From contig CBDANZ010000002.1 in NCBI GenBank assembly GCA_965197865.1, forward strand, positions 186,001 through 250,000: a stretch of DNA of 64,000 nucleotides, read 5' to 3'. The translations under genes and the position numbers were made by a program. Position 1 is the first letter of the stretch. The number at the start of each line of letters is the position of its first letter. This DNA comes from CBDANZ01 sp965197865 (lineage in GTDB: Bacteria; Acidobacteriota; Vicinamibacteria; Vicinamibacterales; CAVVIG01). Below are positions 17,197-25,394 of the stretch, in pieces. The notes under the pieces were generated by a model. The model saw nothing but the letters and a program-made list of their open reading frames with translations. It was not told where the DNA came from and did no database searches.

Positions 17197-19368
17197 ATGA
17201 CGACAAGATCTTTTTCGTTTGCAGCAATGGCCCTGATCGGCCTTGCGCTGTTCCTGGCGGGGTCGGTCGATGTCACGAACGCTCAGCAGCCGGCCAGTGG
17301 CGCGATTCCGATCGACAACGACGACCTCGGCGGCATCGTGGCCAGTGCGAAGGGCCCCGAAGCCGGCGTCTGGGTCATCGCGGAAACCACCGACCTGCCG
17401 ACCCGATTGATCAAGAGCGCCGTGACCGACGATCGCGGCCGCTACCTTCTGCCCGACCTTCCGAAAGCGAACTACCGCGTGTGGGTGCGTGGCTATGGTC
17501 TGGTAGATTCGCCGAAGGTGCAGACCGCGCCAGGAAGACTCCTGAACCTTACCGCGGTCGTCGCGCCAAGTGCGCGCGCGGCGGCCGAGTACTACCCGGC
17601 GGGCTACTGGTTCTCATTGATGCAGGTGCCGGCCAAGAACGAATTTCCAGGCAACGGCGCGGGCGGGAGTGGCGTTGCGCCAACCATGAGAAGCCAGGCC
17701 GAGTGGCTCAGATCGCTGAAGAGTGGCGGCTGCTGGGCGTGCCATCAGCTCGGGAACAAAGCCACGCGCGAGCTGCCCAAGGCCCTGGGCACGTTCTCAT
17801 CGTCGCTAGCTGCATGGGGTCACCGCATACAGGTCGGACAGGCCGGCAGGCAGATGAACGGCGCGCTCAATCGGTTCGGCCGCCAGCGCGTGTTGGCGCT
17901 GTTCGCCGACTGGACCGATCGCATTGCCAAGGGTGAGGTGCCGGAAGCGCCGCCGCGGCCGCAGGGGCTCGAGCGCAACGTCGTGATCACCCAGTGGGAC
18001 TGGGCCGACGCGAGAGCGTATCTCCACGATGAAGTCTCGACCGATAGACGGAATCCGACGGTGAACGCCTACGGACCGATTTATGGCGCGCTGGAGCTCA
18101 GTGCCGATTACCTGCCGGTTGTGGACCCTGTGCGCCACACCGCGAGCGTGGTGGAGTTGACGCTGCGCGATCCCAGTACACCGGTCACCTCTCCCGCGAT
18201 GCCGCAGCCGTCGCCCTACTGGGGCCACGAGCCGATCTGGACGAGCCGGAACAACGTGCACAATCCGATGTCCGACGAGAAAGGGCGCATCTGGATCACG
18301 TCGGCTGTACGGCCGCCCGAGAATCCCGCTTTCTGCAAAGAGGGATCGAACCATCCCTCGGCGCGACTGTTTCCTCTGGACCGGTCCCGCCGGCACCTGG
18401 CGATGTACGACCCGAGAACCAAGCAGATCACGCACGTTAGCACCTGCTTCAGCACGCACCATCTGATGTTCGCCGAGGACGCCAACAACGCTCTGTGGAC
18501 GAGCGGCGGGGGCCAGGTGGTCGGCTGGCTCAATAGGAAGATGTTCGAGGAGACAGGCGACGAGGAAAGATCGCAAGGCTGGACGGCGCTCGTCATGGAC
18601 ACAAACGGCAACGGCCGGCGAGACGCGTACGTCGAGCCGAACCAGCGCGTCGATCCCAGCAAGGACACGCGCTACAACGGCGCCTTCTATGCTGTCGCTC
18701 CAGCGCCTGACGGGTCGGTCTGGGGTACCCAACTCGGTTTCCCGGGTGCGGTGATCCGCCTTGATCCCGGGTCGAACCCGCCGGAGACTGCGCTCGCCGA
18801 AGTGTACGAGCTACCGCTCAAGGCGTCGGGCAACCCCGTCGAAGGGTTCTCTCCGCGCGGTGGGGACGTCGACAGGAACGGCGTGTTCTGGTCGGCGCTC
18901 GCGAGCGGGCATCTGGCCAGCTTCGACCGGCGCAAGTGCAAAGGACCCCTCGACGGGCCGACTGCGACCGGCCAGCACTGCCCCGAGGGATGGACGTTCT
19001 ATCCTGAGCCGCTGCCGCAGCTCAAGGGCGTGACGGATCGCGGGAGCGCCGAGGCCAGCTACTACACGTGGGTCGATCAATTCGATACAGCGGGGCTGGG
19101 CGCCAATGTGCCGATCAACACTGGCAACGGGTCCGAGGGGTTGCTCGCGCTGAAGGACGGGAAGTGGGTCGTGCTCCGCGTGCCGTATCCGCTGGGGTTC
19201 TACACCAAATGGATGGACGGCCGGATCGACGATCCGAAAGCCGGCTGGAAGGGTCGAGGACTCTGGGCCACGTATTCCACGCGCGCGCCGTTCCACATGG
19301 AAACCGGAAAGGGCACCACGAGCAAGGTCGTGCATTTCCAGATTCGACCGGACCCGCTAGCGAAGTGA
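17197..19368 (+). CDS. Secreted carboxypeptidase-regulatory/cytochrome/propeller protein
   Basis: This exported protein of about 723 residues has a Sec signal (MTTRSFSFAAMALIGLALFL ending near NAQQ). A carboxypeptidase regulatory-like domain follows (GPEAGVWVIAETTDLPTRLI, DDRGRYLLPDLPKANYRVWV, near residues 45-120). A single heme c motif CWACH lies near residue 179, and a long C-terminal half resembles a Vgb/NHL propeller (DEKGRIWITSAVRPPENPAF, LWTSGGGQVVGWLNR, DVDRNGVFWSALASGHLASF). Proteins with this layout are common in Acidobacteria and are probably periplasmic oxidoreductases, but the substrate is unknown. ATG 17197 follows a GGAGGA site. A tetratricopeptide gene begins two bases after its stop. 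Confidence 0.8.
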   Translation: MTTRSFSFAAMALIGLALFLAGSVDVTNAQQPASGAIPIDNDDLGGIVASAKGPEAGVWVIAETTDLPTRLIKSAVTDDRGRYLLPDLPKANYRVWVRGYGLVDSPKVQTAPGRLLNLTAVVAPSARAAAEYYPAGYWFSLMQVPAKNEFPGNGAGGSGVAPTMRSQAEWLRSLKSGGCWACHQLGNKATRELPKALGTFSSSLAAWGHRIQVGQAGRQMNGALNRFGRQRVLALFADWTDRIAKGEVPEAPPRPQGLERNVVITQWDWADARAYLHDEVSTDRRNPTVNAYGPIYGALELSADYLPVVDPVRHTASVVELTLRDPSTPVTSPAMPQPSPYWGHEPIWTSRNNVHNPMSDEKGRIWITSAVRPPENPAFCKEGSNHPSARLFPLDRSRRHLAMYDPRTKQITHVSTCFSTHHLMFAEDANNALWTSGGGQVVGWLNRKMFEETGDEERSQGWTALVMDTNGNGRRDAYVEPNQRVDPSKDTRYNGAFYAVAPAPDGSVWGTQLGFPGAVIRLDPGSNPPETALAEVYELPLKASGNPVEGFSPRGGDVDRNGVFWSALASGHLASFDRRKCKGPLDGPTATGQHCPEGWTFYPEPLPQLKGVTDRGSAEASYYTWVDQFDTAGLGANVPINTGNGSEGLLALKDGKWVVLRVPYPLGFYTKWMDGRIDDPKAGWKGRGLWATYSTRAPFHMETGKGTTSKVVHFQIRPDPLAK

Positions 19369-19370
19369 CG

Positions 19371-19823
19371 ATGATCAGGTTCCGCCGGACCCTCTCGGCC
19401 TTGTTGCTCGCCGCGTGCGTCTCAGTGATGGCCTGCACGGCCCAGGCGTCGGCGCCCGAGGTGCCGACGCTAGTGACCGCGGCACCCAGGGCGCCGCTCT
19501 ACGACAATCTTGGGAGCTATCGCGTTCCGATTACAACTTCGTCGTCCGACGCCCAGAAGTATTTCGATCAGGGCCTCACGTTGTCCTACGCGTTCAATCA
19601 TGCGGAGGCCATCCGCGCCTTCCGCCAGGCGGCCGAGATCGATCCGTTCTGTGCCATGTGCTACTGGGGAACCGCGTTTGCGCTCGGGCCGAACATCAAC
19701 GCACCGATCACCGAGGCGGCGGCCAAGGAGGCGTGGAAGGCGATCGAGCAGGCACGACAAGTGGCAGGCGGCGCCACGGAACGTGAGCGTGCCTACATCG
19801 ACGCGCTCGCCCAGCGCTACGAG
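19371..19823 (+). pseudogene. Tetratricopeptide-repeat protein, N-terminal fragment
   Basis: The protein starts with a lipoprotein-like signal (LSALLLAACVSVMACTAQA), then SYRVPITTSSSDAQKYFDQG, LTLSYAFNHAEAIRAFRQAA and MCYWGTAFALGPNINAPITE. These are typical of a secreted TPR family in which one repeat holds FNHxEAxRAF and CAMCYWGxA. The homologous sequence ends at YIDALAQRYEHPD (about 19823), where a family member would continue for some 300-400 residues. The frame runs on through unrelated sequence to 20036. It was probably co-transcribed with the preceding cytochrome gene. Confidence 0.7.
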
Positions 19824-20046
19824 CACCCTGACCGAGGCCGGATATTGCATGAACAGCTCGTTCAGCGTGATTTCCTCCAGTTGTCGCGCGTTATATCACG
19901 GGCATCCGAACCGGCAGCTGACCGCCCTCGTGCGCGGGCAAACACCAGGGCTCGCCTCGCGCTCGGAGGGTCGAGCGATTTGGGTAACGTTCGTCCGGCG
20001 CACCCGCCCGCGTTCGGTTGTCTTTTCGCGATATAATTTCCCCACA

Positions 20047-20376
20047 ATGTGGACCAAGATGATGGACGGGCCTCGCAAGAAGGCGCCTAAGACGATTGCG
20101 GTGATCGATCCGGACCGCTGTTTTGGAGCGTATTCCTGCTCGATCTGCCAGGCGGCGTGTCCCGTCGCCGACTGCATCATCGAGGAACCGGATCGCGACG
20201 GGCGCATAGTGTGCGCCGTTCGGGCCGACCTTTGTATTGGGTGCGGGTTGTGCGTGACCCTGGGGAACCCGACGGCGCCCCAACAGCGGGAATTCGGCTG
20301 TCCGGCCGACTACGACGCCATCAATATGGTGCCGTTCGAAGAGGTCGTCAGGGTGCTTCAGGAAGCTAGAAGTTAG
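20047..20376 (+). CDS. 4Fe-4S ferredoxin-like protein
   Basis: A 109-residue protein with cysteine clusters CFGAYSCSICQAACPVADC and LCIGCGLCVTLGNP followed by FGCP. These could bind two iron-sulfur clusters, though in the second the usual final Cys-Pro is replaced and a distant Cys may substitute. It likely carries electrons for a neighbouring oxidoreductase. No partner is obvious because the flanks are gene remnants. The ATG at 20047 lies just after an AT-rich promoter-like stretch (CGATATAAT near 20029). Confidence 0.7.
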   Translation: MWTKMMDGPRKKAPKTIAVIDPDRCFGAYSCSICQAACPVADCIIEEPDRDGRIVCAVRADLCIGCGLCVTLGNPTAPQQREFGCPADYDAINMVPFEEVVRVLQEARS

Positions 20377-20434
20377 AAGGAAGTTAGGGTTAGTTCCGGG
20401 TCACGAGCCGCTTCAGCTCCTTGCAGGCAGGGCG

Positions 20435-20865
20435 CTACTTGCGCGTCGCCCGGCTGCGCGTCCTTGGCAACTGAAATCCCATCTAACGGAAATGACGGTC
20501 GGTGGTGATCACGTGAGTTAATCGGAGTTCGCGCATGATCAGCAAGCTGGTGCAATCCGTAAACGAGAACGCCTTATCTCGATATTGAAAGAACAGGCGG
20601 CCTGCTTTGTCGAACCGGGTGCTGTCGATGCGTTCGCACCGGACTCGCGCGCTTCGATCGACTTGCTGCCCAAGGTTGCAGAAGCGTCGAAGCCGAGTCG
20701 AAACCGGATCAACGTGAGCGTTTCATCGACCATGAAGTCTGTCGTGACCAACCTCCGACCTGCCTCAAGGGCCGCGTTACGGGCTGCACAGGATTGGACG
20801 CGCGCCGGATCTGCACCGTCCGCGCGGCCCATCCAACACGGGGTGTCGACGAATAACGCCTTCAT
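20435..20865 (-). pseudogene. vapC: VapC-type PIN toxin, frameshifted
   Basis: The start MKALFVDTPCWMGRADGADP has the first PIN acidic residue. LVTTDFMVDETLTLIRFRLG carries the second acidic position. The frame slips near 20690-20640 and resumes as ERIDSTRFDKAGRLFFQYRD, KAFSFTDCTSLLIMREL and THVITTDRHFR, then TAG (20483-20485) and MGFQLPRTRSRATRK. The TD-x-TD endings are typical of PIN ribonucleases. The stop stands where glutamine is usual (CAG to TAG). It follows a shortened antitoxin gene on the same strand. Confidence 0.75.
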
Positions 20866-20972
20866 CGACCGTACAGCGGGGAATCGTGTTGCGCGGTGGT
20901 CCGTCCGTCAGTGGACCGTCTAACGGGTGAAGCGCGGTAGAGAGGGTCGTCCACCAGCGCGACAAGCGGTTA

Positions 20973-21080
20973 TCAAGCTTCGTCCCCGGGAATGATTTGA
21001 AACGCTGGCCGACTTCCATGGATGACGGGCACGTCTGGCAGCGAGGCGCGTAGTCGCTTCGCATTGATCGGCACATTCAT
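20973..21080 (-). pseudogene. Type II antitoxin gene, internally shortened
   Basis: The 35-residue product begins MNVPINAKRLRASLPDV and ends SRPAFQIIPGDEA. The two ends resemble Phd/AbrB-type antitoxins of about 70-80 residues that start NAKxLRAxLPD and end YRSRPAFxIxPV, but the central part is missing. It precedes the vapC remnant, so the pair is a decayed toxin-antitoxin locus. Confidence 0.5.
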
Positions 21081-21416
21081 TGGGGCAGCCTCAGAAGGGG
21101 AATTGTAGGTAAGCACGTGACAATCGCAGAGGTCAAGCAGCGACAGCGTCGACATGGTGCCGTTCGAAGAGTTCGTCAGTTCTGGTTCCGAATGTTGCGT
21201 CGGGAATAGGCGCGTTGTACGCGGTTGAGAGGCCTGGTGCCAGCGACTGATACGTGTGGGCCGGATCGAGGATCCCATCGCCCACACGCGACCGGGACGG
21301 ATCTCGGGACAAAGATCTGGCCACATGCGGAGGGCCTCGATGTATAAGGGTGCGTACGTCGGACCACGGAAATCCGTGGAGACCCTTTGAGGGCCGGGTT
21401 CTTGGGAGGAGCCAAC
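21081..21416. other. Spacer without a recognisable gene
   Basis: No convincing coding sequence. GGGAGGA at about 21403 serves the thiolase start. The phrase GTGCCGTTCGAAGAGTTCGT near 21156 echoes the 3' end of the ferredoxin gene (20329-20350), suggesting a small local duplication. Confidence 0.35.
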
Positions 21417-21992
21417 ATGGAAAGAAGGGTTGGAATCGTCGGCGCGGCCGTGACGCCTTTCAAGAGCAAGTGGTACGAGAAAAGCTATTACGAGCTCGCG
21501 CAAATGGCGACCCGCGACGCGTTCAAGGACGCCGGAATCACCACTGCGGATTGCGACGCCGTCGTCTACGGAATCTACAACGACATTTTCGAACGGACGT
21601 GCATTCCGGAACACCCTCTTCATGGCGTCATCGGGATGCAGAACAAGCCCAGCGTGCGCGTGAGCAACGGCGGCGCAACGGGAGCCTATGCCATGTCGGT
21701 GGCGCACGCCTACGTGTCGGCAGGGCGCTACGACACGTGCCTGGTGCTCGGTGTCGAGAAGGCGACCGACTGCTTTGATTTCACGTCGATGACGTCGACG
21801 CCAGAGGTCATCGAGGTCATCGGCTGGTCGGGCGACAGTTTCTTCGAGCAGAAAGCCGGCTAGACGGCCTCCGACAGCTACTCGGAAGTGATTCTTGCGT
21901 ACATGGATGAGTACCCGGGCGACCTGAAGCCTGAAATCACGGCGACGATTTCATCGCAGCTGAGCGCTCAAGTGAGAGGGAACACCTTCTGA
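21417..21992 (+). pseudogene. Thiolase-like acyltransferase, truncated N-terminal part
   Basis: MERRVGIVGAAVTPFKSKWY, ELAQMATRDAFKDAGITTAD and VRVSNGGATGAYAMSVAHAY are hallmarks of the thiolase/SCPx family that works on acyl-CoA. The active-site cysteine position has SNGGA rather than an obvious Cys. A TAG at 21861 interrupts the frame, after which TASDSYSEVILAYMDEYPGD continues as thiolase-like sequence and then breaks down before TGA 21990. About 150-190 of roughly 390 residues are present. The ATG has a strong GGGAGGA site. Confidence 0.7.
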
Positions 21993-22120
21993 CGCTGGGC
22001 CGCATTAAGCAGGGCACTGAGGCAAGAATAATATTCCGCGACAATCGTATCGGCGAGATCAGCGACATTCTTGCCATCCCAGCGTCGGAACTTTCACCTG
22101 CGCTCGTTTCGAAAAAGGGT

Positions 22121-22572
22121 GTGCAGGAATCGGAAATCGACTGGGCCGCACCGGTCGAGCCGAACTACGGCGAAGCGACTCAGGAGGAGGCCGCACGCTT
22201 CAAGAAGTCTCTTGATGAGATGAACGTTCTAGCGAAGGAACTCAACGACTCGCAACGTGCGCGAGCGGCCATTGATGGCTGGGAGCGCGACATCGCCGTC
22301 AAGACGAAAGCGGGCGAGTGCGCGATGCACATCAACAAGGGTGACTTCCGCGTCGACAAAAGGCCTCCCAAGCAGCCCGACTTCGTGCTGGCCTGCGAGG
22401 ACCTGAACGTTCTGCTTGACAGCCTCAATTACCGAGGGGCGCTTACCGATTCGATTGTTCTGAAGAAACTGTGGATCAGCAAGAACGTCGAGTTCAACAC
22501 GATCTTCAAGCGCGACCGAATGGCGAGATCTCTGGCGCGAGAGAAAATAAAGAAAAGGCGCTCAAGGGATAG
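22121..22572 (+). pseudogene. SCP2-like sterol-carrier domain protein, probable frameshift at the end
   Basis: From GTG 22121 the frame reads ERDIAVKTKAGECAMHINKG, PDFVLACEDLNVLLDSLNYR and VLKKLWISKNVEFNTIFKRD, which fits an SCP2-type lipid or acyl-CoA binding domain; such domains are often encoded beside thiolases. Near 22555 the run AAAGAAAAGG appears one A short: restoring it gives KIKKALKG and a TAG at 22570, just before pcm. Without the repair the frame runs into pcm to 22819. Upstream coding back to about 21995 (GRIKQGTEARIIFRDNRIGE) is not recognised. Confidence 0.5.
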
Positions 22573-22608
22573 GCGGGGAAGCCGACAGCTACCAGACAGA
22601 AGCAAGGA

Positions 22609-23256
22609 ATGTCGGATTGGGCTATGGTGCGCGAGCGGATGGTCGCCGAGCAGTTGCAGGGGCGCGGCATTCGCGACCCTCGCGTGCTCGATGCGATGCG
22701 TCGCGTGCTACGCCATCTGTTCGTGCCCCCAGACGAACAGGCCAATGCCTATGAGGATCGCGCGCTACGAATCGGGCAGGGCCAGACGATTTCGCAGCCC
22801 TACATGGTGGGCGCGATGACCGAGGGGCTCGGCCTCGACTCTGCGAGCCGCGTGCTTGAGATCGGCACGGGGTCAGGCTATCAGGCGGCGATCCTCGCTG
22901 AGGTCGCGCGTGAGGTCATCACGATCGAGCGAAAAGGGGAGCTGGCCGAGGAAGCGCGCCGCCGCCTCGCCGCGCTCAGCTATGCGAACGTCTCTGTTGT
23001 GGAAGGCGATGGAACCCTCGGCTATCCATCCGGCGCACCGTTCGACGGCATCATCGTGACTGCCGCCGCGCCGCGCGTTCCTGCAAGCCTCCAGTCGCAG
23101 CTCGCCGACCGCGCTCGGCTCGTGGTGCCGGTCGGGAGCGAGCTTCACCAAGACATGGTGATCATCCAACGCCTGGGCGATCGCTTCACTGAAACACGGG
23201 GAGACCCCTGTGTGTTCGTCCCGCTGATGGGCCAGGAAGGGTGGCCCGAAACGTGA
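22609..23256 (+). CDS. pcm: Protein-L-isoaspartate O-methyltransferase
   Basis: Pcm methylates isoaspartyl residues so that damaged proteins can be repaired. The 215-residue protein has the family signatures VLEIGTGSGYQAAILAEVAR (SAM binding), TISQPYMVGAMTEGLGLDSA and FDGIIVTAAAPRVP. The start at ATG 22609 follows an AAGGA site. It appears intact although its upstream neighbours are decayed. Confidence 0.95.
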   Translation: MSDWAMVRERMVAEQLQGRGIRDPRVLDAMRRVLRHLFVPPDEQANAYEDRALRIGQGQTISQPYMVGAMTEGLGLDSASRVLEIGTGSGYQAAILAEVAREVITIERKGELAEEARRRLAALSYANVSVVEGDGTLGYPSGAPFDGIIVTAAAPRVPASLQSQLADRARLVVPVGSELHQDMVIIQRLGDRFTETRGDPCVFVPLMGQEGWPET

Positions 23257-23365
23257 ACTGAGTCGGCACTCCCCGACAGGTTCGGGGCGCACTGAGCCGA
23301 CGCCCGCCTCAGACGCGAACGATTGGTGATGAAGACCGAACGGAATCCTTGCTAGGATAGCGCCG

Positions 23366-24646
23366 ATGCGATCAAACCTGCGCGCCGTCGGGCTCGGTGT
23401 GATCCTTTGCGTAGAGATTGCGGCACAGTCTTCATCTGGGCAGCGCGTGGGGATGGTCGTGCCTGACGGCGAGGCAATGGCATACTGGCCGCGATGGCGC
23501 GGGCCTTCGGGGCAAGGCGTCGCCGAAGGCAACGGCTATCCCGATCGCTGGTCCGGCACCCAGAACGTGCTGTGGCGGACGCCCGTCCCCGGCCGAGGCC
23601 ATTCCTCGCCTATCGTGTGGGGGGATCGCATCTTCCTCACAACCGCCTACCGCGACGGGCGCGTGTCGGTTGTCGCTTTTCGCCGATCAGACGGCCGGCT
23701 CTTGTGGGAGGCCTTCGGTCCCGATCGCACGCCGGAGCACATCCACCAGAAGAACAGCCATGCGTCGGCAACGCCGACGACCGACGGTCGATGGGTCTAT
23801 GCCTGGTTCGGCAATAAGGGGTTGATGGCGGTCGATTTCGACGGACGGGTGATCTGGCACCGTTCGCTCGGGACGTTCAGCAACTACCACGGCACGGCCA
23901 GCTCACCGCTGCTCTACAAAGACCGCTTGATTCTCTTTCAGGATCACGGCGGCGGAACGAACGGCGGCGCCTTCGTCGCGGCCCTGGACGCGCGAACGGG
24001 ACGTACGATCTGGCGAACGGGCCGGACAGGAACGGTAGGCTGGAGCACGCCCATCGCCATTCAGGCGTTCGATCACGACGAGATTATCGTCAGCAGCCAG
24101 AAGCGCGTGCACGCGTACGACCCTGACACAGGCCAGGAACTTTGGACGTGCCGCGGGAATCTCTTCGAGGTCATCCCGACACCGGTGGTCGGACACGGGC
24201 TCCTGTTCTGCTCGTCGGGCCGAGCGGGCCCGACGCTGGCGATCCGGCCGGGCGGCACGGGCGATGTCACGGCAACCCACATCGCGTGGCAGAGCCCGCG
24301 GGGATCGCCGTTTGTGCCCTCGCCGCTCCTCTACGGAGACTACCTGTACATCGTGAACGACATGGCCAGCATTGCGACGTGCTTCGAGGCAGTGACGGGG
24401 AAGCTGATGTGGCAGGGGCGCCTCGGAGTGGCGACCCGGGAGGGGTTCTCGGCATCTCCTGTGGGCGTCGACGGCAAGGTCTTCTTCACCAACGACGATG
24501 GGGAGACCTTCGTCCTGCGAGCCGGTCCGACCTTCGAGCTGCTGCACGTGAACCGGTTGAATGCGGGCATCCTTGCTTCGCCGGCGCTCGTCGATGGCCG
24601 CTGGTACTTTCGTACCGATCGGGAGCTCCTGGCGATCGGAAACTAA
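23366..24646 (+). CDS. Secreted PQQ-type beta-propeller protein
   Basis: A 426-residue exported protein with signal peptide (GLGVILCVEIAAQ), then WPRWRGPSGQGVAEGNGYPD and repeated propeller blades: LWRTPVPGRGHSSPIVWGDR, VVAFRRSDGRLLWEAFGPDR, VAALDARTGRTIWRTGRTGT and VHAYDPDTGQELWTCRGNL. It belongs to the BamB/PQQ-like repeat superfamily. Proteins of this type starting WPxWRGP-G are common in Acidobacteria and Planctomycetes. The true cofactor and function are not known, and PQQ binding is not established. Confidence 0.85.
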   Translation: MRSNLRAVGLGVILCVEIAAQSSSGQRVGMVVPDGEAMAYWPRWRGPSGQGVAEGNGYPDRWSGTQNVLWRTPVPGRGHSSPIVWGDRIFLTTAYRDGRVSVVAFRRSDGRLLWEAFGPDRTPEHIHQKNSHASATPTTDGRWVYAWFGNKGLMAVDFDGRVIWHRSLGTFSNYHGTASSPLLYKDRLILFQDHGGGTNGGAFVAALDARTGRTIWRTGRTGTVGWSTPIAIQAFDHDEIIVSSQKRVHAYDPDTGQELWTCRGNLFEVIPTPVVGHGLLFCSSGRAGPTLAIRPGGTGDVTATHIAWQSPRGSPFVPSPLLYGDYLYIVNDMASIATCFEAVTGKLMWQGRLGVATREGFSASPVGVDGKVFFTNDDGETFVLRAGPTFELLHVNRLNAGILASPALVDGRWYFRTDRELLAIGN

Positions 24647-24697
24647 TTCCGGAAAGGCGCGTGTGTCGAGGTCGCGCCGCCCATGTGGTGCAGGACC

Positions 24698-24717
24698 TAG
24701 CGCAGGTCTTAGACCTG
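24698..24717. repeat. REP-like palindrome
   Basis: CTAGCGCAGGTCTTAGACCT is a variant of the GTAGCGCAGGTCTTCAGACC family, located between the propeller gene and the convergent DJ-1/PfpI gene. Confidence 0.6.
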
Positions 24718-24746
24718 TTTCATGCGAGCGGAACCAAAGTCCCGCC

Positions 24747-25295
24747 CTACGAGACCCGCACCCGCGACAGCGCCCGGATGATCGCTTCGCTGAACAGCGG
24801 GACGTCGTCGGGCTTGCGCGACGTGATGAGGTTGCCGTCTTCGACGGCCGGCTTGTCGACGTACAGCCCGCCCGCGTTCTTGACGTCGATCGCAATCGAG
24901 GGCCAGCAGGTAAGCGTCCGGCCGCCAAGCGAGCTGGCCGAGATCAGAACCTGAGGCCCGTGGCAAATCGCGGCGACAGGCGTGCCGGCGTTCATGGCCT
25001 CGCGCACCAAGCCCACCATCGCATGACGCATGCGCATCTTGTCGGGCGCATGGCCGCCGGGGATGACGACCGCGTCGAAGTCCTTTACCCTGGCCGCGTG
25101 GGCCGCGAGGTGCGCGGTGACGGCGGCCTGCCCGCGCTTGCCCTGGTACTTGGTGCCAGCCGTGGGACCGACAAGTGTGACCGCTGCGCCAGCCACGCGT
25201 AGCGCCTCGAGCGGACCAGTCAACTCGCGATCTTCGAACCCGTCCTCGACAAGCATGGCCACCCGCTTGCCCGCCAACTGAGCCAATTCACTCAT
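24747..25295 (-). CDS. DJ-1/PfpI-family protein
   Basis: This 182-residue protein has the DJ-1/PfpI fold signatures: MLVEDGFEDRELTGPLEALR with the conserved Glu, DFDAVVIPGGHAPDKMR, and the nucleophile elbow AAICHGPQVLISA with Cys at residue 111. The closest types are YhbO/PfpI stress proteins, variously described as proteases, glyoxalases or deglycases. The gene is convergent with the propeller gene and divergent from the DUF255 gene. Confidence 0.9.
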   Translation of the reverse strand: MSELAQLAGKRVAMLVEDGFEDRELTGPLEALRVAGAAVTLVGPTAGTKYQGKRGQAAVTAHLAAHAARVKDFDAVVIPGGHAPDKMRMRHAMVGLVREAMNAGTPVAAICHGPQVLISASSLGGRTLTCWPSIAIDVKNAGGLYVDKPAVEDGNLITSRKPDDVPLFSEAIIRALSRVRVS

Positions 25296-25339
25296 GACCG
25301 GGATTCTACTTCAGTCTGACGGCTGCGACCTGGAGCGCG

Positions 25340-25390
25340 TTTCAAGATTGAGGTAGTGTCCGCCTTCAGGCGGGCCTAATGTCATAATCC
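25340..25390 (+). promoter_or_regulatory. Spacer with short palindrome before the DUF255 gene
   Basis: GTCCGCCTTCAGGCGGGC is a short hairpin, followed by AATGTCATAATCCGGC just before the ATG at 25395. CATAAT resembles a -10 hexamer, but no good -35 is obvious. Confidence 0.3.
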
Positions 25391-25394
25391 GGCT

